A DNA stretch of 64,000 nt from Anaerolineae bacterium (lineage in GTDB: Bacteria > Chloroflexota > Anaerolineae > Anaerolineales > Villigracilaceae): the NCBI GenBank assembly GCA_018645405.1, contig JABGOQ010000087.1, positions 17,286 to 81,285 of the forward strand. The letters run 5' to 3'. The notes under the pieces were generated by a model. It was not told the DNA's origin. It worked only from the letters and a program-made list of their open reading frames with translations, and did not search any database. Shown piece after piece: positions 47,738 through 56,624 of the stretch; the stretch's first letter is position 1, and every line of letters begins with the position of its first letter. The translations under genes were made by a program, and so were the position numbers.

Positions 47738-48739
47738 ATGGTGCGTTCTCGTATAACTATCTATGATGTTGCAAGCTATGCTGGTGTTTCATACCAGACA
47801 GTTTCGCGTGTAATTAATCAGAGTAAACGAGTTAAAGCTGAAACACGGGAGAAGGTTGAAGCGGCGATTAAGGAACTTGATTATAGTCCCAGTCGTTTGG
47901 CACAGAGTATGGTGACGCAAAAAACCAGAACGATTGGTTTGGTTGTTGCGGATATTACCAACCCCTTCTTTTTTGAAGTTGCACGAGGGGTGCAAGATAC
48001 GGCATTGGCGCAGGGATATAATGTTTTTGTCTGTAATACCGATGATAATCCGCAAGGAGAGCAGGATGTATTGACCCTATTGGCTTCTCAGGAAGTTGAT
48101 GGGGTTATTTTATCTACAGCGAGTTCTACTGATGAAGAGTTGCTGGCTTTTGCGGAGAATTACAAGCCATTGGTGGTTATCAATAGGGATATTGACCACC
48201 CGAAAGCGAGTTTGGTCAATGTAGATATTTGTAAGGGTGCTAAATTAGCTGTGGAACATTTGATTGATCGTGGACATACGCATATTGCGATGCTTTCTCA
48301 CGAGGGGCATCTTCCGGAACATGTGCGGCGTGTACTTGGGTACAGAGAAACTTTAGAAGCACATGGCATCACGCCAAATGATGAGTGGTTGGTTTTAGCA
48401 CCACCTAATTTGATGGGGGGGTATGAGGCTACGCAAGAATTGCTTAGAAAACACCCTGAAATCACCGCTATTTTTACTTATAACGATTTGATGGCAATCG
48501 GTGCTATGCGTGGATGCCATGATATGGGCGTAAAGGTGCCACAAGATTGTGCCATTATGGGGTTTGATGATATTAAGTTTTCAGCAATGACGCAGCCGTC
48601 GTTAAGTTCTATTAGTTTTGATAAATATGTCGTTGGACAAAAAGCCATGCAACGATTATTTGAAATGTTTGACGAACCGGATACTACCTTTGCGCCAATT
48701 CCCTTGGATGTGAAACTGGTTATCCGGGAATCTACTTAG
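47738..48739 (+). CDS. LacI-family transcriptional repressor of the galactoside operon
   Basis: 333 residues from the ATG at 47738; the frame is open to 47690 but that lies across operator 1. The N-terminal helix-turn-helix is TIYDVASYAGVSYQTVSRVIN, followed by the hinge YSPSRLAQSMVTQKTRTIGLVV. The periplasmic-binding-protein-like core has DITNPFFFEVARGVQD, VNVDICKGAKLAVEHLIDRGHTHIAML and TAIFTYNDLMAIGAMRG. It presumably binds a galactoside or galactose and releases the two operators flanking its own gene. It is read in the same direction as the transporter. Confidence 0.93.
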   Translation: MVRSRITIYDVASYAGVSYQTVSRVINQSKRVKAETREKVEAAIKELDYSPSRLAQSMVTQKTRTIGLVVADITNPFFFEVARGVQDTALAQGYNVFVCNTDDNPQGEQDVLTLLASQEVDGVILSTASSTDEELLAFAENYKPLVVINRDIDHPKASLVNVDICKGAKLAVEHLIDRGHTHIAMLSHEGHLPEHVRRVLGYRETLEAHGITPNDEWLVLAPPNLMGGYEATQELLRKHPEITAIFTYNDLMAIGAMRGCHDMGVKVPQDCAIMGFDDIKFSAMTQPSLSSISFDKYVVGQKAMQRLFEMFDEPDTTFAPIPLDVKLVIREST

Positions 48740-48752
48740 GAGTTTTTATTTT

Positions 48753-48782
48753 ACACAAGATGTGACCGCTCACACCTTGTGT
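48753..48782. promoter_or_regulatory. Operator 2 upstream of the sugar transporter genes
   Basis: A 30-bp palindrome from ACACAAGATGTGA through CCGC to TCACACCTTGTGT, with one mismatch per 13-base arm. The core TGTGACCGCTCACA is the reverse complement of operator 1. A TAATAT box at 48793-48798 lies just downstream, so the repressor would cover the -35 region. Confidence 0.8.
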
Positions 48783-48873
48783 AATCACAAGATAATATGG
48801 AGGTGCCTTCTCAAAAAAATATCAAGCTATCCCCTAGTTTTCTTAAATTGTCTAAAAAATAAGGAGAAAGATA

Positions 48874-50208
48874 ATGAACTTGAAAAAAATGCAAATCGTT
48901 TTTGGTCTAGTATTAGTCTTGTCACTAATACTGTCGGCCTGTACCCCAGAGACCGTTACAGTTGTTGAGGAAGTTGAAGTTCCCGTAGAAGTAGAAGTTG
49001 AAGTTCCAGTTGAAAAAGAAGTTTTCGTAGAGAAGCAGACAGTGATCTATAACTCCATGAATGGAGACCCTGATCCCCGTGCTGCAGACGAAGAGATCGT
49101 CAAAAGATTCATGGAAGCAAACCCCGACACTGAAGTTATTCACAGCATTGTGGCTCATGAAGATTTCAAAACCGCTATCCGCGCATATTTGACTGCTTCA
49201 ACCCCACCAGATGTTCTCACTTGGTTTGCTGGTAACCGCGCTCGCTTCTTCATTGATAATGATCAAATTATGGACATTAGCGATGTTTGGGAAAGCGAAG
49301 GCTGGAACGAGAGCTATCCTAAAGGCTTCCAGGCTATGAGCACCGTTGATGGTGCACAATACTTCCTCCCGACCTCTTGGTATTGGTGGGCTGTATATTA
49401 TAGAGTATCTGTTTTTGAAGAACTTGGCCTCGAAGTTCCCGAAACTTGGGATGAGTTCCTCGCTGTCAATGAAACATTGAAAGAAAACGGCTACACTCCT
49501 ATTGCCATCGGTACCAAATATCGTTGGACTGCCGCTGCTTGGTTTGATTATCTAAACATGCGCATCAATGGACCTCAATTCCACATCGATTTGATGTTAG
49601 GAAAAGAAAGCTACGATGACCCACGCGTTGCCGAAGTTTTCAAATACTGGCGTGTACTCCTTGATAATGGCTACTTCCTTGAAGACGCAGCAGCTTATTC
49701 CTGGTCTGAGGCATTAGAGCCATTTATTGCAGGTGAAGCAGGCATGTATTTGATGGGCGATTTTATACGTGACAGTCTGCCCGAAGAAGTAGAAGCTGAT
49801 CTCGATTTCTTCCGCTTCCCCATTATTGATCCTAGTATGCCAATTGGTGAAGATGCTCCGACCGATGGTTTCTTCTTGTCTGCCAATGCCGCCAATCCCG
49901 AAGCAGCTAAAGAATTTCTCGCTTATTTGGGTAGCGTAGAAGTACAGACATATAATGCTGAGACCCTGGGTCGTCTCCCTACCAACAGTGGTGTAGATCG
50001 CTCATTGTTCACAGAATCACAACAAAAAGGTATGGAACTCATTGACGGTGCCGATTTTGTCGCTCAGTTCTATGACCGAGACACCACGCCAGAGATGGCT
50101 GACGAAGGCATGAATGCCTTTATGGCTTTCTGGGATGACCCCGATAGCATTGAAACGCTTCTTGCCGATCTCGAAGCAGCTCGCCAAGAAATCTTTTTAG
50201 AAGAATAG
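48874..50208 (+). CDS. Sugar ABC transporter substrate-binding lipoprotein
   Basis: 444 residues, ATG preceded by AAGGAG. Lipoprotein signal with Cys23 in LILSACTPE, then a Glu/Val/Pro repeat spacer (residues about 27-50). The body is a family 1 extracellular binding protein (MalE/UgpB type): YNSMNGDPDPRAADEEIVKRF, PPDVLTWFAGNRARFF, SWYWWAVYYRVSVFEELGLEVPETWDEFL and AGEAGMYLMGDFI. Aromatic residues in SWYWW suit sugar stacking. It delivers substrate to the two permeases that follow; an ATPase gene is not in the window, as is common when a shared MsmK-type subunit is used. Confidence 0.95.
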   Translation: MNLKKMQIVFGLVLVLSLILSACTPETVTVVEEVEVPVEVEVEVPVEKEVFVEKQTVIYNSMNGDPDPRAADEEIVKRFMEANPDTEVIHSIVAHEDFKTAIRAYLTASTPPDVLTWFAGNRARFFIDNDQIMDISDVWESEGWNESYPKGFQAMSTVDGAQYFLPTSWYWWAVYYRVSVFEELGLEVPETWDEFLAVNETLKENGYTPIAIGTKYRWTAAAWFDYLNMRINGPQFHIDLMLGKESYDDPRVAEVFKYWRVLLDNGYFLEDAAAYSWSEALEPFIAGEAGMYLMGDFIRDSLPEEVEADLDFFRFPIIDPSMPIGEDAPTDGFFLSANAANPEAAKEFLAYLGSVEVQTYNAETLGRLPTNSGVDRSLFTESQQKGMELIDGADFVAQFYDRDTTPEMADEGMNAFMAFWDDPDSIETLLADLEAARQEIFLEE

Positions 50209-50216
50209 AAGTACTG

Positions 50217-50252
50217 TTCAGGTTCGTGGCGGTTTTCCACCACGAACCTGAA
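50217..50252 (+). promoter_or_regulatory. Intergenic stem-loop after the binding-protein gene
   Basis: TTCAGGTTCGTGG and CCACGAACCTGAA, a 13-bp perfect stem with a 10-base loop. Such hairpins usually stabilise or partly terminate the message so that the binding protein exceeds the permeases. Confidence 0.75.
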
Positions 50253-50274
50253 TTCTTTCTAACGGAGTTTTGCC

Positions 50275-51153
50275 ATGTCACGTACCAAACGCGATATTAT
50301 CCCCTATTTATTTTTAGTTATTCCTGTCCTTATCTATATCATCTGGGTAATTGCCCCGATGTTCTATACTTTTTACCTGAGTCTTACTAACTGGAATGGT
50401 CTGACAACTCCTGAATTTATTGGTTTCAAGAACTACACAAGGCTCTTCAATGATAAAGTTTTTTATATTTCTTTGATAAATAACCTGAAGTGGCTGGGCG
50501 TATTCATCACTGTCCCGGTTGCTCTTGGTCTGGGATTAGCCATGATGCTTAACACAGCTATCCCCGGTGAAAAGTTCTTCAAAATGACCTTTTATATGCC
50601 CATGGTATTGGCAATGGTCGTCAGCGGGTTGATCTGGGGGTGGATGTACCATCCCAAAGGTGGCTTGATTAACACCGTTATTGTCTCTACTGGTCTGATA
50701 GCAAAGGGTCCAGGCTGGTTAAGCGACCGTGATATTGTGCTATGGTCTATTATCATCGTCGCAATTTGGCGGCAAGTGGGATATGTGATGGTTCTATACC
50801 TTGCGGGACTAAAGAGCATTAATCCACAGTTACTGGAAGCTGCAACAGTAGATGGAGCTACTGGTTGGCAAGTTTTTTGGCGTATCATTTTACCGTTACT
50901 AACACCAGTAACTGTAATTGTGCTGGTTATTAGTGTCATTGATTCACTACGGGCTTTTGATCTTGTCTCTGTAATGACGCGTGGCGGTCCTGCAAATGCT
51001 TCTTCTGTGCTCGCAAATTTTATGTATATCGAATCCTTTAATAATTACAAAATGGGATACGGAGCAGCTATCGCTGTGATTTTATTTTTGATCAGCCTGA
51101 GCTTCATTGCCCTGTATTTATGGCGTGTTATGCAAGATGAGATGGAGTACTAA
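50275..51153 (+). CDS. Sugar ABC transporter permease (MalF/UgpA type)
   Basis: 292 residues with six membrane segments, ATG preceded by CGGAG. The ATPase-docking EAA loop is LEAATVDGATGWQVFWRIILPLLTP. The N-terminal segment (IPYLFLVIPVLIYIIWVIAPMFYTFYLSLTNWNG) is typical of the first permease of carbohydrate uptake-1 transporters. It forms the channel together with the next gene product, which starts one base after its stop. Confidence 0.95.
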   Translation: MSRTKRDIIPYLFLVIPVLIYIIWVIAPMFYTFYLSLTNWNGLTTPEFIGFKNYTRLFNDKVFYISLINNLKWLGVFITVPVALGLGLAMMLNTAIPGEKFFKMTFYMPMVLAMVVSGLIWGWMYHPKGGLINTVIVSTGLIAKGPGWLSDRDIVLWSIIIVAIWRQVGYVMVLYLAGLKSINPQLLEAATVDGATGWQVFWRIILPLLTPVTVIVLVISVIDSLRAFDLVSVMTRGGPANASSVLANFMYIESFNNYKMGYGAAIAVILFLISLSFIALYLWRVMQDEMEY

Positions 51154-51154
51154 A

Positions 51155-51997
51155 ATGGAGACTATTCGAGCATATTTCAAATCCCCTTGGCGAGTTTTAG
51201 TTTACTTAATTCTATGCTTATCAGCCTTTCTTTGGCTGGTTCCCGTCATCACAGGTCTGATAACATCTCTGCGTACTTACGATGAAATCCTCATAAACGG
51301 TTTCATTTCATGGCCTGAAACCATCACCTTTGAGAACTTCAAAACAGCTTGGGACAGAGGTGGTCTAAGCCGATATTTACCCAACAGCTTCATCATTACA
51401 CTGCCATCCATTGTGCTCACAATGTTCCTTTCCTCTCTGGCAGCCTATGCTCTGGCACGTTTCAAATTCCCCGCTAACCGAGTGATTTTCTTTACCTTTG
51501 TCGGTGGCATGATGCTCCCCTTTCAGGTTCTCTTGCTACCTGTTTTTAAGCTAACAGACTTCTTGGGTCTTTATGATACCTACTGGGGCTTGATTTTTTT
51601 CCACACAGCTTTCCAGCTTGGTTTCTGCACCTTCATGTTGCGCAACTATATGCGAACTGTACCTGGAGAAATTATCGAAGCAGCACGCATTGATGGATGC
51701 AGCGAAATAGGCATTTGGTGGAAAATTATGCTTCCACTGACCTTGCCTGCCATCGCAGCTATTGCCACTCTCGAATTCACCTGGATCTTCAACGACTATC
51801 TTTGGGCAATTGTTCTTACCAGCAACGACGCACTAAAACCCGTTACTGCTGGTTTGGCAACATTGCAAGGTCAATTTATTACCGACTGGCCTGTAATTGT
51901 TGCCGGAGCCTTGATCGGCACACTCCCCACATTACTAGTATTCCTATTCCTACAGCGCTATTTCATTGAAGGACTCACTTTAGGTTCTTCAAAATAA
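51155..51997 (+). CDS. Sugar ABC transporter permease (MalG/UgpE type)
   Basis: 280 residues from the ATG at 51155, with GGAG just inside the previous gene; a longer frame from 51107 overlaps that gene and is rejected. Six membrane segments; EAA loop IIEAARIDGCSEIGIWWKIMLPLTLP. The start ALSAFLWLVPVITGLITSLRTYDEI and the end FLQRYFIEGLTLGSSK are the classic MalG/UgpE ends. It pairs with the preceding permease. Confidence 0.95.
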   Translation: METIRAYFKSPWRVLVYLILCLSAFLWLVPVITGLITSLRTYDEILINGFISWPETITFENFKTAWDRGGLSRYLPNSFIITLPSIVLTMFLSSLAAYALARFKFPANRVIFFTFVGGMMLPFQVLLLPVFKLTDFLGLYDTYWGLIFFHTAFQLGFCTFMLRNYMRTVPGEIIEAARIDGCSEIGIWWKIMLPLTLPAIAAIATLEFTWIFNDYLWAIVLTSNDALKPVTAGLATLQGQFITDWPVIVAGALIGTLPTLLVFLFLQRYFIEGLTLGSSK

Positions 51998-52009
51998 ACC
52001 TGCGAAAGA

Positions 52010-52051
52010 ACAAAGGTACCTGAGTTCTTCCTCTGACTCAGGTACCTTTGT
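52010..52051 (+). promoter_or_regulatory. Stem-loop between the permease and GH42 genes
   Basis: ACAAAGGTACCTGAGT and ACTCAGGTACCTTTGT, a 16-bp perfect stem with a 10-base loop. No T-run follows, so it is more likely an RNA-stability or partial attenuation element than a full stop. Confidence 0.75.
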
Positions 52052-52069
52052 GTATAAGATGAGGTCACC

Positions 52070-54055
52070 ATGAAACTTGGCGTTTGCTACTATCCAGAGC
52101 ACTGGTCTGAAAAACACTGGGAAACTGATGCGAAAGAAATGCACGAAGCGGGGATTGATATTGTGCGCATCGCTGAGTTCGCTTGGGCAAAGATGGAAAA
52201 AGAAGAAGGGATATACACTTGGGATTGGCTGGATCGCTCTGTTGAGACACTTGCTACCGCTGGTCATCAAATTCTCCTGTGTACACCTACTGCTGCCCCA
52301 CCCGCCTGGCTCATCTCTGCTCACCCCGACATTCTGCCTGTAGATGAGAAGGGTCGCCGCAGACGCTTCGGCTCAAGGCGGCACTACTGCCCCAACAACA
52401 AAACTTATCACGAGCATAGCAAACGAATCACAAAAGCGATGGCAGAACGCTATGGAAATCACCCCGCGGTCATCGGCTGGCAAATAGACAACGAATTCGG
52501 CTGTTATTTTGCCCGTTGCTATTGCGAGAGCTGTACATCAGAATTCCAAAATTGGCTGCAAAAGAAATACACCAGTCTCGATGAACTGAACGAACGTTGG
52601 GGAACGATATTCTGGAGTCAAACATACAATGATTGGGGGCAAATCGAACCCTATAATTTAACGGTAGCAGAACCAAATCCGAGTCACGTTCTCGATTATT
52701 ATCGCTTCGCATCTGATTCATGGGTGGCATATCAACAAATTCAGATAGATGCCCTGAGGGCAAATATCCCGAAAAAGCAATTTATCACGCATAATGTGAT
52801 TGCCGACCTGAACACCATTGATTATCACGATTTATCACGCAATCTCGACTTTATTTCATGGGATTCATACCCCACAGGTTACGCCGAAATGGGGAGCCAA
52901 AATTTGTATGCTCCCGATGAAGAATCCTTTGCTTATGCTCACGACCTCGGCGACCCACTCATAACGGGCTTTTTCCACACCCTAATCCGCGGATTAAAAC
53001 AAGCCCCCTTCTGGATTATGGAGCATCAAACTGGTGCAATCAACTGGAGTGAAAACAACACTGGTGTACGTCCCGGTGCCCTACGCTTGTGGACGTGGCA
53101 AGCCGCCGCAACAGGCGCAGAAGCCGTCGTCTATTTTCGCTGGAAAGCATCACGCTTCGGTCTGGAACAACATCACGACGGGCTTCGGCATCATCACGGT
53201 GGAGCGAATAACGGCTATAACGACCTGCTCACGCTCAAAACTGAAAGACAGGCGTTGGAAGATTTCATCGCCCACCCGCTTGATACGCCAGTCGGGATTT
53301 TGCTCGACTACAGCACCCTTTGGGCACTCGAAATGCAGCCGCATCGCAAAGATTTTGCCTATCTAAAACATTTATTCGTCTTCTACCGTGCCTGTAAAAT
53401 GCTCGGCATAGAGCCAGATATTATTTCTCCACAAGCTGATCTAAATCGCTACAAAGTCTTGCTTGCCCCCAACACATTCCTTGCCGATGAAGTTTTGGCA
53501 CAAAATTTAGATAATTTTGCTGCTCAGGGTGGAAGCCTGATGCTGGGCGTTCGTTCAGGCTTTAAAGATACTAATAATGTGGTCACAGAAGAGCCTTTGC
53601 CTGGACTTTTCCGTGAATTGGTTGGCGCAAAAGTTGCGCAATGGCATTCTCTCCCACCGAAAATAGCCTATTCCCTGCAAAGTGAAATCCCCGTCTTTTA
53701 CCCTGAAGCAACTTTCTGGGCAGAAGCCCTTAAACCCGATACAGGAACAAAATCTCTGGCTACCTACACGGCTTTTCCTTTTGAGAATTCTTCTGCCATC
53801 ACTGAGAAAAAGCACGGCGATGGGAAAGTACTTTATTGCGGCGTTTACCCAGACGCAAAACAGGCAAAAGCACTCATGCGCTTCTTGCTGGTAGCAGAAA
53901 ATATCCCAATACTTGATATTCCTGATGGTTTAACGGTAATCAGTCGTGGGAAGAAATTGTTTGCACTAAACCTGACAGAATCTCCTATAGTTTTAGTTAG
54001 AAAATCCAATCCATATAGAATCCCTGCACGAAACTTCAAACTAATCGAGGGGTAA
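52070..54055 (+). CDS. Beta-galactosidase, glycoside hydrolase family 42
   Basis: 661 residues, full GH42 length. The acid/base is Glu142 in GWQIDNEFGCYF and the nucleophile is Glu318 in FWIMEHQTG. The GH42 zinc cluster is intact: Cys107, Cys150, Cys152 and Cys155. A GATase-like trimerisation domain (about 390-590) and a small C-terminal beta domain follow. No signal peptide, so it hydrolyses imported beta-galactosides in the cytoplasm. Fifth gene of the LacI-controlled locus, 72 bases after the second permease. Confidence 0.96.
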   Translation: MKLGVCYYPEHWSEKHWETDAKEMHEAGIDIVRIAEFAWAKMEKEEGIYTWDWLDRSVETLATAGHQILLCTPTAAPPAWLISAHPDILPVDEKGRRRRFGSRRHYCPNNKTYHEHSKRITKAMAERYGNHPAVIGWQIDNEFGCYFARCYCESCTSEFQNWLQKKYTSLDELNERWGTIFWSQTYNDWGQIEPYNLTVAEPNPSHVLDYYRFASDSWVAYQQIQIDALRANIPKKQFITHNVIADLNTIDYHDLSRNLDFISWDSYPTGYAEMGSQNLYAPDEESFAYAHDLGDPLITGFFHTLIRGLKQAPFWIMEHQTGAINWSENNTGVRPGALRLWTWQAAATGAEAVVYFRWKASRFGLEQHHDGLRHHHGGANNGYNDLLTLKTERQALEDFIAHPLDTPVGILLDYSTLWALEMQPHRKDFAYLKHLFVFYRACKMLGIEPDIISPQADLNRYKVLLAPNTFLADEVLAQNLDNFAAQGGSLMLGVRSGFKDTNNVVTEEPLPGLFRELVGAKVAQWHSLPPKIAYSLQSEIPVFYPEATFWAEALKPDTGTKSLATYTAFPFENSSAITEKKHGDGKVLYCGVYPDAKQAKALMRFLLVAENIPILDIPDGLTVISRGKKLFALNLTESPIVLVRKSNPYRIPARNFKLIEG

Positions 54056-54058
54056 ATT

Positions 54059-54841
54059 ATGAGCAATGAGAAAAGTTCTATAACAATGAACAACCCCAAT
54101 CTCCACAATTCGCACTTGGATGGGGATGCCTTCTTTTTAGAAGGTGGAAAAGTGGGCATTTTTCTTTCACACGGATTTACGGCAACGACCGCAGAAGTTC
54201 GCTTGGTTGCCGACGAGTTTCATCGGGTGGGGTATACAGTTTCTGCCCCGCTCCTGCCCGGGCACGGTACAAAGCCAGAAGATTTGAATAATCTTCGCTG
54301 GCAGGATTGGGTAGAAAGCGGAGAAGAATCTCTCCAGAATCTGTTCAAGACCTGCGAGCAAGTTTGGGTTGGGGGCGCGTCGATGGGCGGGATGCTCGCC
54401 CTTTATCTCGCTAGTCAATATCCACAAATTTGCGGTTCTTTGCTCTATGTTCCCGCAATCCGAACGATGATGAGCAAAATGGATTTGTTACAGCTTTATC
54501 TCGGCGCACCTTTTGTGAAAGAGATAGCGCGGGATTCTCTTGATGGTTCAGACCTTTGGCAGGGTTATGCTGGGTTGCCGCTTAAGGGAGTTATTCAATT
54601 TTTGCGTTTCCAAAGGGCTACCATAAAGCGTCTTTCTCATATTCATCAGCCAATACTTATTTTTCAGGGGCGGCAAGATCTTACCGTTGCACCTGAGGCG
54701 GGCGAGATTATTATGAATGGCGTTTCTTCTGAGATAAAAGAGCATCATTGGATGGAATTTTCTAGCCACTCTATTCTTTTGGATGAGGAGTATGAAGATA
54801 TTGCTAGATTGAGTGTTGAGTTTATTGAGAGAAACACCTAA
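54059..54841 (+). CDS. Alpha/beta-hydrolase, carboxylesterase / monoacylglycerol lipase-like
   Basis: 260 residues, starting three bases after the GH42 stop with GAGGGG as ribosome site. Oxyanion region LSHGFTATTAEVR; nucleophile Ser108 in VGGASMGGML; acid near residue 203 in FQGRQDLTV; catalytic His in FSSHSILLD. This is the Est30/monoglyceride-lipase type, which cleaves short acyl esters or monoacylglycerols. Translationally linked to a beta-galactosidase, so it may remove acyl or acetyl groups from the imported glycoside. Cytoplasmic. Confidence 0.88.
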   Translation: MSNEKSSITMNNPNLHNSHLDGDAFFLEGGKVGIFLSHGFTATTAEVRLVADEFHRVGYTVSAPLLPGHGTKPEDLNNLRWQDWVESGEESLQNLFKTCEQVWVGGASMGGMLALYLASQYPQICGSLLYVPAIRTMMSKMDLLQLYLGAPFVKEIARDSLDGSDLWQGYAGLPLKGVIQFLRFQRATIKRLSHIHQPILIFQGRQDLTVAPEAGEIIMNGVSSEIKEHHWMEFSSHSILLDEEYEDIARLSVEFIERNT

Positions 54842-54860
54842 GTTTTTGATCTATTACGCC

Positions 54861-54923
54861 CTCGTAGTAAGGGCTTCAGCCCTTATCTGGCGCATAAATA
54901 ACCGCTAAAGCGGTTACTACGAG
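54861..54923. repeat. Cloverleaf-forming repeat (REP/MITE-like)
   Basis: Outer arms CTCGTAGTAA (54861-54870) and TTACTACGAG (54914-54923) are perfectly complementary. Inside are two 7-bp hairpins of matching design: AAGGGCT-TC-AGCCCTT (54869-54884) and AACCGCT-AA-AGCGGTT (54900-54915). The whole can fold as a three-way junction. It separates the esterase gene from the GT-B-like gene. Confidence 0.8.
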
Positions 54924-54964
54924 GAAATTGTTGAGAATTTATATCCTTAAAGGAGAATTTATTA

Positions 54965-56512
54965 ATGAAAAAAGTAAATGGCCGTTACGAACTTTACGGC
55001 AACCCCATCACCCGTTCACAAACAAAGGCTGCCGATAAATGGAAAGCCATGTTGGCAAAGAAATTTGATTATGACCCAAACGAGAAATTTAATTTGAGCG
55101 TTAAGGATCACCCCTACGGGGGCGATATTTTCGGCTTGAAGGAAATCGTCCGTGAAGGGGATGGAACGCCGCTAGAGATTGATAATGGCGTCGTCGTCAG
55201 CACCATCCGCATGGGATTTGGGCATTATCGCATTGCAATGGCGGGTGTGTCTGCCGCAAAAGCGATGGGCTTCACTCCACATTGGCTTGATTTACTCGCC
55301 ATACCCGGGGTTACTTCAGATGTGATTAATTGGTGTAATAGCACGTATAGTAAGTATTCACGCATATCACAGCGTTTTCCTCTATTTGACAAATATGTTT
55401 GGGAAAGCCTTACAACGGGTAATCCCTCTTTACCAGGCTTGAATACTTACTTCCATAACAAGACTTTGACTTGGCCCTGGCGTTTTGTTAAGACCCAAGT
55501 TAGAGATTATAAGATGAGCGAGTTATTTGATAATCTTTATGCCGCGTTACCTTCAGACCAACCTATTTTGACATCACACATGTGGAATGCGATGGGCGCA
55601 GTAGCGGGCGGCATGACAGGGGTGGTAAATATGATGTTCGATAATTGGCCCATGGCATTTCAACTAATTGAAGGAACCAAACATGCCGTGCAAGGTCCTG
55701 CCGGTTATTATGGCTTTCGGATGTTGCGTGGTTTTGGCGAAAAGGGTGAGGTAATGAAGCCGATGCCTAGTGCTGATATTTTCTTCACAGGACAGCACGT
55801 TGACCATGAGTTGGTCGAAAATATCGAGGTGGATTGCGCCGCTCGTATCCAACGCATGGAAGCCAAAGAACCACGTCGCTTTATGGTCACTATGGGTGGT
55901 GCTGGTGCGCAGCGCGAACTCTTCAAAGCCATCATTGAGCACGCCATCCCCCTGATCAAAGAAAATAAAATTTCGCTCTTTGTCAATCTAGGTGATCACG
56001 TAGGCAACTGGGAATGGTTGAAAGCTGAACTGGCTCCCTACAAAGATTTGCTCAACAGCCATTTCACCTGGGAAGAAACACGAGATTACACTGACAGCAT
56101 TCGAGAAAATTCCGCGCACGGATTGCATGTTTTCCTTTACGACAATACCTTCCACGCGGTCTATGCCTCCAACTATCTGATGCGTGTGATGGATATTATG
56201 ATCACAAAGCCTTCTGAATTGGCCTTCTATCCCATCCCGAAAATATTCAACGCCCGTGTAGGTGGGCATGAGATGTGGGGCGCAATTCGTGGGGCTGAGA
56301 TCGGTGATAGCACTGTTGAAGCCCGCACCATCCCGCAGACGCTCCAAGCCATTGACCTGATGACGCACGAAAACGATTTGCTCGAAATGTACTGTGAAAT
56401 GATCGTCAAGAATAAGAACATCGGTCTTTACGATGGCGCATATAAATCGGTCGAGTTGGCAACGGGCAAGAAGTTCACACGAACACCAGAAGGCATTAGA
56501 ATTGGAGGCTGA
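54965..56512 (+). CDS. GT-B-like protein of unknown function in the galactoside locus
   Basis: 515 residues, ATG preceded by AAGGAG. No signal peptide or membrane helix. I did not recognise a named family. Two features suggest a GT28/MGDG-synthase-like GT-B fold: an N-terminal glycine loop with basic/aromatic follow-up (VVVSTIRMGFGHYRIAMAG) and a second-domain start MVTMGGAGAQRELFKAIIEHA, then DIMITKPSELAFYPIPK and GGHEMWGAIRGAEIGD where GT28 enzymes hold the nucleotide sugar. It sits between the esterase and a second hydrolase within the galactoside genes. It could equally be a phosphorylase-like or non-catalytic relative. Confidence 0.6.
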   Translation: MKKVNGRYELYGNPITRSQTKAADKWKAMLAKKFDYDPNEKFNLSVKDHPYGGDIFGLKEIVREGDGTPLEIDNGVVVSTIRMGFGHYRIAMAGVSAAKAMGFTPHWLDLLAIPGVTSDVINWCNSTYSKYSRISQRFPLFDKYVWESLTTGNPSLPGLNTYFHNKTLTWPWRFVKTQVRDYKMSELFDNLYAALPSDQPILTSHMWNAMGAVAGGMTGVVNMMFDNWPMAFQLIEGTKHAVQGPAGYYGFRMLRGFGEKGEVMKPMPSADIFFTGQHVDHELVENIEVDCAARIQRMEAKEPRRFMVTMGGAGAQRELFKAIIEHAIPLIKENKISLFVNLGDHVGNWEWLKAELAPYKDLLNSHFTWEETRDYTDSIRENSAHGLHVFLYDNTFHAVYASNYLMRVMDIMITKPSELAFYPIPKIFNARVGGHEMWGAIRGAEIGDSTVEARTIPQTLQAIDLMTHENDLLEMYCEMIVKNKNIGLYDGAYKSVELATGKKFTRTPEGIRIGG

Positions 56513-56581
56513 GCTTTGTTACTAATTGGTCAAGAAAGAATGTTTTCTTCTTGAAAACTTTTTCTTTACTCCTTAACGAAG

Positions 56582-56603
56582 TGGGGTAGCTTCGGTTGCC
56601 CCA
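56582..56603 (+). terminator. Hairpin with a UUCG tetraloop
   Basis: TGGGGTAGC-TTCG-GTTGCCCCA followed by TTTT. C(UUCG)G is a very stable RNA tetraloop. It lies in the 112-base gap before the next gene and may attenuate rather than stop transcription. Confidence 0.7.
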
Positions 56604-56624
56604 TTTTAAAAGCAAGGAAAACAG

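Noticed and set aside
52010..52051. A third LacI-type operator
   Set aside because: The palindrome has a different sequence (GGTACC core) and a 10-base loop; it does not share the TGTGANCGNTCACA core.
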